The notes below the pieces were generated by a model. That model was not told the origin of the DNA and did no database searches. It saw nothing but the letters and a program-made list of their open reading frames with translations. From assembly GCF_963576615.1 (NCBI RefSeq), contig NC_088716.1, positions 58,916,228 through 58,980,227 on the forward strand: a stretch of DNA of 64,000 nt, read 5' to 3'. Positions 46,487 to 58,810 of this stretch are shown here, one piece after another. How positions within the stretch are numbered: position 1 is the stretch's first letter; every line of letters starts with the position of its first letter. Source of the DNA: Watersipora subatra. Its lineage: Eukaryota > Bryozoa > Gymnolaemata > Cheilostomatida > Watersiporidae. Position numbers and translations under genes: made by a program.

Positions 46487-49400
46487 ATGGGATGCCTAGA
46501 TCATTTGCTGCTACTCTCACTTGGGCTCACAGTCCCAGTAACATCTATGGTTCCTATTTTAGAAAAGGCAGCCAACTGGAGGGTGAAAGGTAATAACTAC
46601 TGTTTCTATCAACTTGAGTTGTGTGTTTTTGTGAATAGGGGAGTTAGGTCAGATTGGAACTAAAAACGCATAAACACTACAAGGAAGCGATTCGTAGACA
46701 ATTATAGTGTTTAATCAGCCCAGATGCGTAAATTGAGACAATAACCAATAAGGCATTTTGTCACAAGCTCACACCAGACACCTATTATAATGGTCTGTTC
46801 AAAACCAAGGCAAAACATTTACAGACAGACTAGAAATAGTTTTTTTCACACTAGGTTCAGTTTTTTTAGGATCAGGGGTAAACTTTTTGTTTCAAATAAA
46901 TAAATTACAAAGATTGTTTTCTAGCTTCTGGACCATAAAAACTCCAATAATAGATTGGTTTTCTTGCAAGCTTTGTCAGTTATATTTTGTAGCTGAAGAA
47001 AAGTTGTTAGAGCATCGATGGGTGATTGCCCTATCCTTCATGGCTACAGCAGCGTCAGTAGTCACAGTGTGTGCTTGTGCTAAATATAGCCATCGCGGTT
47101 CTGCTGCAAAGGGTATGTATGAACATTCAGTACGCTGGAACTTGGAGGTTGAGAAAGGGTCCTTTTATGTTTGGGTGTAGTCTAGGAGAGGGTTGGTATA
47201 AGGTGTAATCCAAGAGAGAATGGTTATAGGGTGTAGCCCAAGAGTTGGTTAGTATAAGGTGTTGCTCATGAGAGGAGAGGCATAGGGTTTAGCTTAGAAT
47301 AGGGTTGGTATAGGGTGTTGCCTATGAGAGGCATAGGGTTTAGCTTAGAATAGGGTTGGTAAAGGGTGTTGCCTATGAGAGGCATAGGGTTTAGCTTAGA
47401 ATAGGGTTGGTATAGGTTGTTGCCTATGAGAGGAGAGGCATAGGGTTTAGCTTAGAATAGGGTTTGTGTAGGGTGTTGCCTATGAGATGATAGGGTTTAG
47501 CTTAGAATAGGGTTTGTATGGGGTGTATTTCAAAAAACTAACTTTTAGCTATTAATTTATGGAAAATATATTAACATGTTAAAACATTTAGTATTATTGT
47601 TAGCCTGATATTTAGTTGCCAGCATAATTTAATAACTTGATTTTGTTACACTGAAATCTATTAAATATAATTTTATGTACTTTAGCTTGTATTGACTAGC
47701 AATAACATTCTAAAAAATGACGAAAAACACTGATTATATATTAGACTGATAATCTCACAGTTGAAATGCCTATTAATGTTGATTCAGCATATGTTCTTAC
47801 AATATATAGCTTGCAATTTCAAGTTTTTAGGTGCCGGTAAATAGTTTAGCGTATGTCATGTGCGGTCTGTTTTATGCACTACTCTGCATACAGGCTTCAG
47901 TTCTCATTACATTTTATATAGCATGTTCAGAGTTGCTTGTATCTGCGTACAGACTTGAATGCATGTACATACATGTATGTACATGCATTTTATGGTTCCT
48001 ATTTTAGCTGCATGTACATACATGTATGTACATGAGTACATACATGTATGTACACATGTACATACTTGTATGTACATGTGTACATACATATATGTACATG
48101 TGTACATATATGTATGTACATGTGCAGTTTGTATTTTAATCAACCTAATAGTACTTAGTAGTAACTAGTAAAATTTTCACAGTTTTCATACTTGAGGTTT
48201 TTAACACTTTTTTATTGGGGTTGTCATATCACTCACATCGAGAGCAATCAATGGCAAATAATTGTTGTTGAAAAACTTGAAATACACACATATAAATTTG
48301 TCTTCTTTTTTTAGATAAGATAATTTGGGTTGAAGCAGTATTTTCAGCATGCCTGTCATGAAATAGCAATTTGACTCAGGCTTTTAAGCAGTGCAAAATT
48401 TTACAACTAGTAAATTTATTCTTGTGATATTGTGTTTTTCAGTTCTATGCCTTCCAAGGCCACCCTCTGTCCATGGCTTTGTATTGTAAGAAGAAAATTT
48501 TGTTCAGAAAATTTGATGAGTTTTCAACTTAAAAGCCATAGTTATCAGCACACCATAAAGATCAAAGTTAAACATTAAAATGTATTAGAGTTTGAATATA
48601 TGTTTATACAATATCAAAGCTTATTGCTCTCAAGCTTTGGGAAAGTTGTATATAAAGTAGTACCCTGGCACTCTAGTGTGCCTTATGAGTTTGTCAGACC
48701 AATAAGGCTCAGAGAATAATTATGTACACATTCATTAAAAAACATGGAAGGCCATTGATTGGCACAGGAGTTGGTGTCGGTCTACCAAGCTAAAAGTCTG
48801 TAGTTTGAATCCCGTCTGATGCAATGTTCATTTTTTCAATTTCTATCCATGGCTTCCGATAGACTGACGGATGGATACGGCTCTTATTATAGTAAAGATT
48901 TACACAGTTTATTTTAAGTTTGCACCGATGAATGTCAACATTGATATTCAAAGATTTACTGCATATTTATTGATAGAAATGTAATATAATACAATTGCTT
49001 TTTATATTTTAGAACAAGTGAGCCCAAACCATACTGTTGCAGGGCATGTGGTGAGTTTTTTATTCAAAACTGCTTAAATTAAATCTAATAGCTTCTGCTT
49101 AAAATCTGCTTATTTGTTTTGAAAGTGTAGCCTACCTAATTAATAATTGATGCGCTCATTTAACTAGATTTAACATTGTAAGCCAGCATTTAGTGCTCAC
49201 GACTCATAACATTGCTATACTAAGAATAATAGATTAACATTCAGAGCTAGAAGTATGCTAGCTAGATAATTCCAACTAGTTTCAAGTCTATTTAGGTTCT
49301 AACTTGCTATGGCAGGCATCTGCTGAAATACAGGTCACGCGGTCACTTGTAATTTCAAAAGTTTTGTTTATTAAAACATTTCGACGAATGAGGTTGCATG

Positions 49401-51909
49401 AAAGTGTAAACAGAAGCCATCGTGTTCAACTATGTCCCATTTGAGCCGTTTTGGAAAGGGGTTCCATTCTACAGCGTTTTTATGATGGCTGCGATTACTG
49501 TTCATTTTTGAGTTTGTAAGAGCTTGTAATCACATTTCCACATATTTTGCATCTACAACACAACAGAGTAAGACATGGTGAATCTGATGATACCAAATAA
49601 TTGTAATGTGAATTTTGTTGCAAGTCAATCTTTAAAAAATAGTTATTGTTGCTGTTATTGCTTGATTAAGCTGAATTGGTATTCTATTAGATTATGCTGC
49701 TACTAGCATAACAACATATTTATCCTAATTATTAATGAAATTTTCAGGGCATTCAACTTCTTTCTATCAGAGCTAAACTATACAATAATAACAAATATTG
49801 CATTGTAAAACTTTTGTACTGTTTCAGCCACATTCAGGACTCACAAAAACTGACATCATAAGCAGCTATACATTTCAACATCGTAAGTAACCAGAAGCCA
49901 TGTCAGTAACTTAATCATCAGTTTAATTTCTTCGCATAATTGCCAAACATTCTCCTTGAAGCTATTTTATTTTACACACGGTATAGCTAGCTATCAGCAA
50001 ACTATATAGCTACTGTATAGCTAGCTGAAACGATCACAAAGTTTATAGGTAGTTGCTGAGTTATTAGAGGTGGTAAAATGGATGTGTAAACCTTAAGAAA
50101 ATAGCGCTATCAAATCATATTCTGCACATGTACAGATTATGTTTTTGGGCTTTACTAGTTTGTTCATCAGGATTTTTAAAACGTCAGCCGGTGTCATTGT
50201 GGGAGCCAAATTTATCTACCATTTTTAAATTTTATAGGCGCCTGATAGATTAGCTAGTCTTTTCAGCATCGATGTTGAGCCTTCTGCAAGCAAACGTTAG
50301 TATCACATAGGCTCAAAGGACTAGTGTTGTTGATATTGTGACGATTATTGGAAGTAATTGTAGGTAAGAACAAATTTATTTCGATTTTCGTATCACTCCT
50401 AGTCTACGTCTGCTTCAACTCACCAGCTGCGTTGAGACTGAAAATACTGTAAAGGACTCAGTTTGGTCTTTTACTCTCCACAAGACAAGCGAATAAACAC
50501 ACCGAGTGTTTAATCACCAGAATATATATATTCACCCCAAATACATATGGATACATGAAGTCATATGCAATAAACAAAAGACAATCATGCAGAGATTGTG
50601 TGCAATACTCTGGTCAAACGATGTTAGCCCACTCATTATATATCAATCTCCTCGCGATAGACTCCACCTCTTTACTATCTTCTCCTGCAATCTACTTTGT
50701 TTCCTCGGTTTACCGATTTAGCCAACTGGCGGCCGAGTCTCCTCTGCTGATAGGGAGACTCTGCTCGGCTATACCGATGTTTGTAGGGTTGGCCTCGCTG
50801 ACCCTGCTCATGGCACTCTGCATAACTACACTCGGTATTTAGGCACAGATTCAGTTGATCTATGCTTGCTTTTACACTTATGAGTTTCAGCACTCAATGT
50901 TTACTACTAAATGTATTAGTAGTATACAATGTGTACTATGAGGTGTGATAGTAATATACAATATGTACTACCAGATGCACTAGTAGTATACAATGTGTAC
51001 TACCAGATGCACTAGTAGTATACAATGTGTACTACCAGATGTACTAGTAGTATACAGTGTGTGCTACCAGATGTACTAGTAGTATACAATGTGTACTACC
51101 TCATGTACTAGTAAGATACAATGTGTACTACTAGCTGTAGCATGCAGTGCATATTAGCAGAAGTTTACAACTAGCCACTATATAGTAGTTGGGTAACTAC
51201 TATATAGTGATAGTTAATCAGGTCTATACACGCCCCTGTAGCTACTGGATGTTCTTGTATCAATGGAACACATTAGCTTGTGTTTTCATAACCGGTTTAC
51301 TCTCTTTGTTACTACTCTTCAAAAATAATGAAAAGTTTCAACTTTTTCACTCGTTGCATCATTTGCATACCCTAAATGTTGTGACCAATGCTGAACTGTG
51401 TGTTCACGGTAACACGAAGCTGTGTTAAAAATATTTGCGATGAGGTATTTTCACCCAAAAAAACAGAGTTTTTGTAGACTCGGTATAAACAAAAAACAGA
51501 AAATATTAAACCGGATGTCATAAAATGATAAATTTAAAATAGTGAGTATTATTTACATCTTGCCTCATACAACAGAGAGCACAAATTATTAATACCAAGT
51601 TTACATGTAGAGAAAGAGCACTTTAAAATGTATACAGTGTCGTCAAACGGTCAAACAATTATGTTTTTTTCAGGGACACCAGGTACACAAACAAGAAGAG
51701 GAACAATCCAGAGACAATCAAAGGGAGTGAATGATGTAGGAATACAAAAACCTAGAGGAACAGCTTCAGAGCATCATGCGATAACAATGCTCGGGGTCAA
51801 TCACTACATTTCTCCAGAGGGGACACAGTATTGTCTAACAAAGTCATTTCCTGAAGAACTTCGTATTCCAGAGGAATCATCTGGCTCAGAATGTGGTGGC
51901 TGCTGTTAG
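46487..51909 (+). CDS. six-exon gene for an unrecognised single-pass membrane protein, 197 residues
   Basis: Exons: 46487-46589, 46993-47112, 49013-49050, 49828-49882, 50254-50295, 51674-51909. All are GT-AG with matching phases (1, 1, 0, 1, 1). Residues 1-20 look like a signal peptide (LLLLSLGLTVPVTS). Only about 24 residues separate it from a membrane helix at about 44-64 (WVIALSFMATAAS, Cys-containing end), followed by the basic KYSHR. This predicts a type I protein with a tiny ectodomain and about 130 cytosolic residues. The tail is Ser/Thr/Arg-rich and ends SECGGCC, a possible palmitoylation site. Exon 5 has a weak acceptor and is phase 1-1, so it could be skipped. Stop TAG 51907; AATAAA at 52016. 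No family recognised. Confidence 0.65.
47180..47520. repeat. 50-bp minisatellite, about 6 copies (intron 2 of the membrane-protein gene)
   Basis: Units contain GGTTGGTATAGGGTGTTGCC and CATAGGGTTTAGCTTAGAA, with small length variants. Confidence 0.9.
47955..48126. repeat. palindromic ACATGTAYGT repeat cluster
   Basis: Many copies of TACATACATGTATGTACATG-like sequence. The first is a 26-bp palindrome at about 47960-47985. Frames here stay open on both strands but are repeat artefacts. Confidence 0.88.
48750..48900 (+). repeat. tRNA-derived SINE
   Basis: A box TGGCACAGGAG (48760-48770) fits the consensus exactly; B box GTTTGAATCCC at 48803-48813. The body ends with GGCTCTTATTATAGTAAAG, shared with the copy at 55262. 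Confidence 0.8.
49361..49631 (-). mobile_element. TTAA element, copy 4, truncated
   Basis: Only one end remains; it matches the right half of copy 2, and the terminus reads ...GCAAGTCAATCT followed by TTAA at 49632. The other end is lost. Confidence 0.85.
50908..51130. repeat. 32-bp minisatellite, about 7 copies (intron 5 of the membrane-protein gene)
   Basis: Unit includes TAGTAGTATACAATGTGTAC followed by TACCAGATGCAC. Confidence 0.9.
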
Positions 51910-52015
51910 AACTAAAACTATTTAGCTGTTGCATCAAGTATCGCTGTTTGTCAAGAAGCGGTTCAAACTTTTGGTTCATTTTTATTATTTTGCTCATAAA
52001 GAATTTTCATTGCTG

Positions 52016-52021
52016 AATAAA
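52016..52021 (+). terminator. candidate polyadenylation signal of the membrane-protein gene
   Basis: AATAAA, 107 bases after the stop at 51907-51909. Confidence 0.55.
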
Positions 52022-52527
52022 ATTCATGCAACTTCTTCTTGAGAATTATCTTTTTTGTCTTATCACTATTTATTAAAGTAAAAATTAAGAATATTTTGGT
52101 TAAATTGCTGGTTTTCTTATTTGCATGTAATTTTCAAAAAACAATAATTTGGTTTTTACAAGCGATCAAACCGGCTTTACTTTGCAAAGTTGTAAAATAC
52201 ACAGAAATGGAAAAATGTATTTATGCTAAAGCTTAAATAGAGAATGTGAAGGATATTTATTCTGTCCTTAAAAAACTCTACTTATTAAGTTGTTATAATT
52301 ACATCAATAATAATCAATAATCTGTAAATATTAGTTGATACTCTTTAAAGATGAACTTACACAAATTTTCTGCCGATATTATCAGAAATTATCTGTATTT
52401 TTCTATCATTTGTGATTGTTTTTAATATTTGAGGTGGTCTGACTGCTAGGATGTTTTTAAATTAAAATCGATACAACTTGGTCACGGTTAAAATGCTCTG
52501 AAAAAAAATACGTGCAAAATGATGGCA

Positions 52528-53047
52528 TGCTGCGATATGATAGCCGGTGCTGCGATATGATAGAGGGTGCTGCGATATGATAGAGGGTGCTGCGATATGA
52601 TAGATGGTGCTGCAATATGATAGATGGTGCTGCGATATGATAGCTGGTGCTGCGATATGATAGCTGGTGCTGCGATATGATAGCTGATGCTGCGATATGA
52701 TAGCTGGTGCTGCGATATAATAGTTGGTGCTGCGATATGATAGATGGTGCTGCGATATGATAGCTGGTGCTGCGATATGATAGCTCGTGCTGCGATATGA
52801 TAGATGGTGCTGCGATATGATAGCTGGTGCTGCGATATGATAGCTGGTGCTGCGATATGATAGATGGTGCTGCGATATGATAGCTGGTGCTGCGATATGA
52901 TAGATGGTGCTGCGATATGATAGCTGGTGCTGCGATATGATAGATGGTGCTGCGATATGATAGATGGTGCTGCGATATGATAGCTGGTGCTGCGATATGA
53001 TAGCTCGTGCTGCGATATGATAGCTGGTGCTGCGATATGATAGCTGA
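52528..53047. repeat. 20-bp minisatellite, 26 copies
   Basis: Unit TGCTGCGATATGATAGCTGG, nearly constant length, with variants mainly at the last four positions. Confidence 0.95.
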
Positions 53048-53773
53048 TACTATTCAGTAAATTGGGTTTAATATTTTTGTTTTTTATGGTCCTTTAATTA
53101 ATATTCCTAATTAAATGATTTTGGGTGCATTAGCAATATTAGCTATTGTTTATTTTAACTACGCTTGTTTTTAATGCAAGAATTATCAAACCCGAGCAAC
53201 AGGACAAGGCCGATAAGTGTTCTTGCTGCTTTGGAGACGCAATAGCATCATAAACAACATCTGTAGCAACTCAGATTAATCAGATGCTAGCAGAAAGTCG
53301 ATTAGTTGCAAAAAGTTTGTTTAATGTTTTGTTTGTTTCCTCATCTGCTGGTCGTCTCTTTTGAAATCTCAAGCAACTGATATTTTCCAGCACTCTATGG
53401 TGTGCATTGCCTTGTCACATTTCCTCAAGTTCTTTCCTTCCCATTTCCTCTTTCCTTCTTCCATGCATTTTATTTAAATGTTTTCGCTTGAGAAATACTT
53501 AGTGCTGCCAATGCAATCGCTATTAGTAGTACTCATCATAGTTGGTTGTCCAACTGTTTGGAGGTCACAAATAAAACAACAATTCACAACAACAATAGTT
53601 CACATATGAAACGCCTGCTGCCGCTACCATCTTTTGAGTTATGTTCACATTAATTGGGCTGCTCTTGAGCAACTCATTCCGAGGTACAACTGATAACAAA
53701 ATTTTTAGTGGTAAAAGATATGGAGATCTCATCTCCATATATGCTGACACTGAATTCTGAAGTTAACCTTGAT
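53048..53773. other. non-coding stretch
   Basis: Nothing supported. Confidence 0.45.
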
Positions 53774-54402
53774 GAAGGCTGGTCCACACTATGCTTCCAT
53801 ATCGAATATTTGCGCCGAAAACCAATAGTATCATCGAGGCAACACGCATACATCGGAAAAGTTTTAATCCGTCAAACTTTCCAAATAGTTTGCTGAGCAT
53901 TTACAACAGTCTGTGCAGTGAGCACCACTTCGACGATGGTGATTGGTCATTGCGGATTGTTCGATCCATAGCCTACTGATCATGGCTGCTACTGCGGAAT
54001 AGTATGACATCGTTTCCGTGAATGAGGACGAGAATGAGAACGCTATGGTGCGGACATTTCACTGATTTAAACACGGATGGGTTTGTGATAGTGTGAACAT
54101 TGTCATTACTTATGACCACAGAAATGTTGTGTGATTAACAACTACACACGGGATATATACAACTACACACGGGATATATACAACTACACACGGGATATAT
54201 ACAACTACACACGGTATATATACAACTACACACGGGATATATACAACTACACACGGGATATATACAACTACACACGGGATATATACAACTACACACAGGA
54301 TATATACAACTACACACGGGATATATACAACTACACGCGGGATATATACAACTACACACGGGATATAGACAACTACACACGGGATATAGTGTAAACCAGC
54401 CT
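53774..54402. mobile_element. inverted-repeat element carrying a 21-bp minisatellite
   Basis: Ends AGGCTGGTCCACACTAT and, from the right, AGGCTGGTTTACACTAT. These ends are of the GGCTGG-type seen in Harbinger-like MITEs. The interior includes a short low-GC part and the array at 54140-54389. No transposase and no clear target duplication. Confidence 0.65.
54140..54389. repeat. 21-bp minisatellite, 12 copies
   Basis: Unit AACTACACACGGGATATATAC; 21 bases keep frames open (NYTRDIY repeats) but this is not a gene. It is adjacent to the right end of the surrounding element. Confidence 0.95.
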
Positions 54403-56865
54403 TACAAATATTACGAGTAAGTTTCCACTACATTTTACTTTGCGGTTAATTATCCTTCTTACTTCACAGCATCAACTGTCATTGCTTCACAGTCACTCCA
54501 GTTTTTTCATTATCATTTAATAATGACAACTTATTTTAAAAATCGGTATCTTGTTTTGAAACAAATAAATTAAAGAGTAAGTACAGTTACGGCATTGCAG
54601 TATATCTTATCGTTACTATGCCACTTCTGGGTGTTCTTTCTACCGGCAGTGGTCTTCATTTGAATACATGTATCAATATACTGTCAGTGTCATCGCTAAG
54701 GCATGAATGCGGAGAGCAGAGTCTATTAAAATGAAAGTATCCTAACCACGAACTGATTGATGTCAGAGATAAAAATTAGATCCCTACCAAACATAGATCG
54801 CTTTTCAATTAGTAAATAGAATTTGACCATCCTCTCCTTCCTTCATCTGCCGAGAATTGTAAATAAGCTCTGTCCATCATTTTGTTATCTTGATGCAGAA
54901 TATTTAGCATTGACTTTGCCTCTTCAATTCTCACTCCATTCATGCCTCACCATTTAGTTCTCGATAAATTTTTACAAATTTCATTGCTGTGTATACAATG
55001 TACTATATAAGTAAACTGAATGTACATGAAGGATGTGTACATATACTCGCATGTATAGTAATTGTAAAAGTTTTAAAATCAGCCAAGTTTGCTGCAGTTT
55101 TAAAACTATAGCTCACACTTCCAAAAAATCTAGTTTTTGTTTCGTGGAGACTCCCAATTCGCAAATGTTTATGGAATGTAAGACTAGTGCATTTGCAGCC
55201 CAGAGCACCCTGAGAGATTCCCAACTGTAATAAGTATATGCACATTATTCCCAGATGTGGCAATCGCAGTGTAGTTTAGCGGTAGTGAGCTTTAGTTGTG
55301 GATTTATGGACCTGAGTGTCTGGGTTTGATTTTTGTAAAGTGCAATTTCTTTTACTTGGCTTTGGAATGGCAGAAGGACAAATAGAGGAAAACGGCTCTT
55401 ATTATAGTAAAATTGTAGTTAGATGTAATATAAATGCTAGCAGGTCAGAATATATCACAATGGACTAAACCATCATTAAATCTTACCATTGTTAAATAGG
55501 GTATTCATTAGTTTTTATTGTGGAATAAAATAACCCTTTTGCTGATACATACTAGCATTGAAGTCTATAGACAGCCCTTAATTCTTACACAAATAGTGCG
55601 CATGCTTGCCTTTTAGCAATAAAACTTACACAGATAGAGGAGTACCATTCTTTTCTGCTACCAACACCGATACATCCAGTAGGTAGTACTGTATATGAAT
55701 GAGTTTCACCTGTCTCATAGCAGTGTCTACTACAATAGCAGCCTCCTTTATTCATTAGATGGTACAAGGAGATTAATACATCAAACCAGTTTGCTTCCTT
55801 CATTAGTCTGCCAAGAAATAATGAATCTTCTAACAAACAAATAATTTCCTAAAAATTTAAGCTTCTTTTTCAGTTGACAACACAAAGCATCCTGGTTGTA
55901 TCTGCAAATTATAGTTGTTTGTTTCCTGTTGAGTTTTCCTAATTGAAAGATGTATAGATAGTGATGATCGTAAGAAATTTAATTGTACATCTTGACCAAT
56001 AGCTAGCTATTTTGGAGCATCATGGTTGAGAGTGCTGGATTACTCTGCAGTCAGGATTTCACACAGCCAATCATGGTGCCAGGGTTATGAGAATAACCAG
56101 AAATTTGATAGTGAAATGCGGCAAGTGGGAAAACACTATGAGGAAATTATTGAGTCAACTGTCAAAAACTTTGAAGCGGGTTATTGCCATGGTAAAGGAA
56201 CACATAGATAAGCGATCTAATAAAATGGTTTAGCAGTCGAATGTCTGCTGATAGCTATTGTATCACGTTAAACATGACATCAACACAAACTTCCTCAAGT
56301 TGCTGTTACTATAAAAGGAAATACGGCTCCTGTAGCAATCAGTGTATCAGCATCAGTAAGTTGAATTCACTCTCCAGAGCTCTTACCTCACTCTTTCTGC
56401 CAAACAGTCAACAAAGTAAGTATTAAAAGTGAATATTAAAGTAGGTGTTAGAAGCAAGTGTTAAAAGTAAGTGTTAAAAATCTTTTCTATCTGAAACTGC
56501 GCTCTGTATAAAAGTGAGGAATTGTGACTTCTCATGCAAACTGCTACATTTAGTTTTTATTGCATGAGCTTGAAACTAAGTGGAAATAAATAAATAAGTA
56601 TTCATTTTTTTCTTTGAGCTTGTTACTTATTTTTATAAAGATCCGAATGTTAAGGTTTATAAATAATCAACTTTCACTTTAAAGCGTACATAAATATTTA
56701 CTGAAACATACAATCGTAGAACTAAGGGTAAAACTAGCTATTTTCTCTATACTGGACATTAGTAATTATTAATCAAGTTGTGATGATAAAGTCACAATAG
56801 CATTTAATATACTGATGTCATAAAACAGAACAATGCTATAAACATTTTTGAGACTGAGTCCGCGA
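54403..56865. other. mostly non-coding, one SINE
   Basis: Contains the SINE at 55262-55425. An 87-bp stretch near 56022 with TGGTTGAGAGTGCTGG may be another, degenerate, tRNA-like repeat. No gene supported. Confidence 0.45.
55262..55425 (+). repeat. tRNA-derived SINE
   Basis: A box TAGTTTAGCGG (55272-55282, exact consensus); B-box-like GGGTTTGATTTT near 55322; tail GGCTCTTATTATAGTAAA shared with the SINE at 48750. Confidence 0.75.
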
Positions 56866-56872
56866 CTCATAG

Positions 56873-58240
56873 CTGATATCAAGATGACTAGTGCCCTAGC
56901 AGTCTAGAGTACTGATATCAAGATGACTAGTGCCCTAGCAGTCTAGAGTACTGATATCAAGATGACTAGTGCCCTAGCAGTCTAGAGTACTGATATCAAG
57001 ATGAATAGTGCCCTAGCAGTCTAGAGTGCTGATATCAAGATGACTAGTGCCCTAGCAGTCTAGAGTACTGATATCAAGATGAATAGTGCCCTAGCAGTCT
57101 AGAGTACTGATATCAAGATGAATAGTGTCCTAGCAGTCTAGAGTACTGATATCAAGATGAATAGTGTCCTAGCAGTCTAGAGTACTGATATCAAGATGAA
57201 TAGTGCCCTAGCAGTCTAGAGTACTGATATCAAGATGAATAGTGCCCTAGCAGTCCAGAGTACTGATATCAAGATGACTAGTGCCCTAGCAGTCTAGAGT
57301 ACTGATATCAAGATGAATAGTGCCCTAGCAGTCTAGAGTACTGATATCAAGATGAATAGTGTCCTAGCAGTCTAGAGTACTGATATCAAGATGAATAGTG
57401 TCCTAGCAGTCCAGAGTACTGATATCAAGATGAATAGTGCCCTAGCAGTCCAGAGTACTGATATCAAGATGGCTAGTGCCCTAGCAGTCTAGAGTACTGA
57501 TATCAAGATGAATAGTGTCCTAGCAGTCCAGAGTACTGATATCAAGATGAATAGTGTCCTAGCAGTTCAGAGTACTGATATCAAGATGAATAGTGCCCTA
57601 GCAGTCTAGAGTGCTGATATCAAGATGACTAGTGCCCTAGCAGTCTAGAGTACTGATATCAAGATGAATAGTGCCCTAGCAGTCTAGAGTACTGATATCA
57701 AGATGAATAGTGTCCTAGCAGTCTAGAGTACTGATATCAAGATGAATAGTGTCCTAGCAGTCCAGAGTACTGATATCAAGATGAATAGTGCCCTAGCAGT
57801 CTAGAGTACTGATATCAAGATGAATAGTGCCCTAGCAGTCTAGAGTACTGATATCAAGATGAATAGTGTCCTAGCAGTCTAGAGTACTGATATCAAGATG
57901 AATAGTGCCCTAGCAGTCTAGAGTACTGATATCAAGATGGCTAGTGCCCTAGCAGTCTAGAGTACTGATATCAAGATGAATAGTGCCCTAGCAGTCTAGA
58001 GTACTGATATCAAGATGAATAGTGCCCTAGCAGTCTAGAGTACTGATATCAAAATGAATAGTGCCCTAGCAGTCCAGAGTACTGATATCAAGATGAATAG
58101 TGCCCTAGCAGTCTAGAGTACTGATATCAAGATGGCTAGTGCCCTAGCAGTCTAGAGTACTGATATCAAAATGAATAGTGCCCTAGCAGTCTAGAGTACT
58201 GATATCAAGATGAATAGTGCCCTAGCAGTCTAGAGTACTG
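56873..58240. repeat. 39-bp minisatellite, 35 copies
   Basis: Each unit contains CTGATATCAAGATGAATAGT and GCCCTAGCAGTCTAGAGTA. Variants at three positions recur in runs, a sign of higher-order duplication. Confidence 0.96.
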
Positions 58241-58261
58241 GAAGAGATCAGGTTTGCCGAT

Positions 58262-58410
58262 AAGAGGAAAGAATAACTTTTAACTATGTTCGTCTGTCTG
58301 TCCAAAGCTGTGCCTAGAGTGTTAGGAAAAAATGCATCACACAGGAATTGGATTTGGACAATCGGCTGAGAAGACAGATGTGCCAACTACTGGGCCACTC
58401 AGCCTCCTTG
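58262..58410 (-). repeat. tRNA-derived SINE, minus strand
   Basis: Minus-strand A box TGGCCCAGTAG (58397-58387) and B-box-like CAAATCCAATTCC (58356-58344). The tail region includes CTTTGGACAGACAGA, similar to the other copies. Confidence 0.65.
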
Positions 58411-58514
58411 CCATCTTACAGAATACTTATGCACACACTTATTGTGCATGATGATCTCTCACGACACATGGGACTGCCAAAGTACTAATTGTTATAAAAT
58501 ACTGGAATAAACAG

Positions 58515-58660
58515 TAACAATCTGGTTGAAGTGTGAGAGTGTTGAGCTGTCAAACTAAATGTCATGAGTTGGAATCCTGTACCAAGCAATTTCTTTGACA
58601 ACCTCTAACCCTGGCTTTGGACTGACAGATACTTTTTGTTATTGTAGAGATTTTAATGAC
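58515..58660 (+). repeat. tRNA-derived SINE, plus strand
   Basis: A box TGGTTGAAGTG (58523-58533) and B box GTTGGAATCC (58568-58577), then a CTTTGGACTGACAGA-containing tail. Diverges from the SINE at 58262-58410. Confidence 0.65.
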
Positions 58661-58810
58661 ATTGTGATGTTACCACCCATGATCCTTAAATTTGATGTCA
58701 TCTTGTGTTCTACCATGCACTAACGTTTAATTTGTTTGCATATTACATCATAAACAACAATATTGGAGAGAAATAATTAATATTATATCCGTTTGATAGG
58801 TATTTAGACG

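Noticed and set aside
47907-48168. Tyr/Met/Cys-rich frames on both strands
   Set aside because: Palindromic ACATGTATGT repeats read in frame.
54131-54394. NYTRDIY and CIYPVCS repeat proteins on opposite strands
   Set aside because: The 21-bp minisatellite keeps frames open; no splice or start context.
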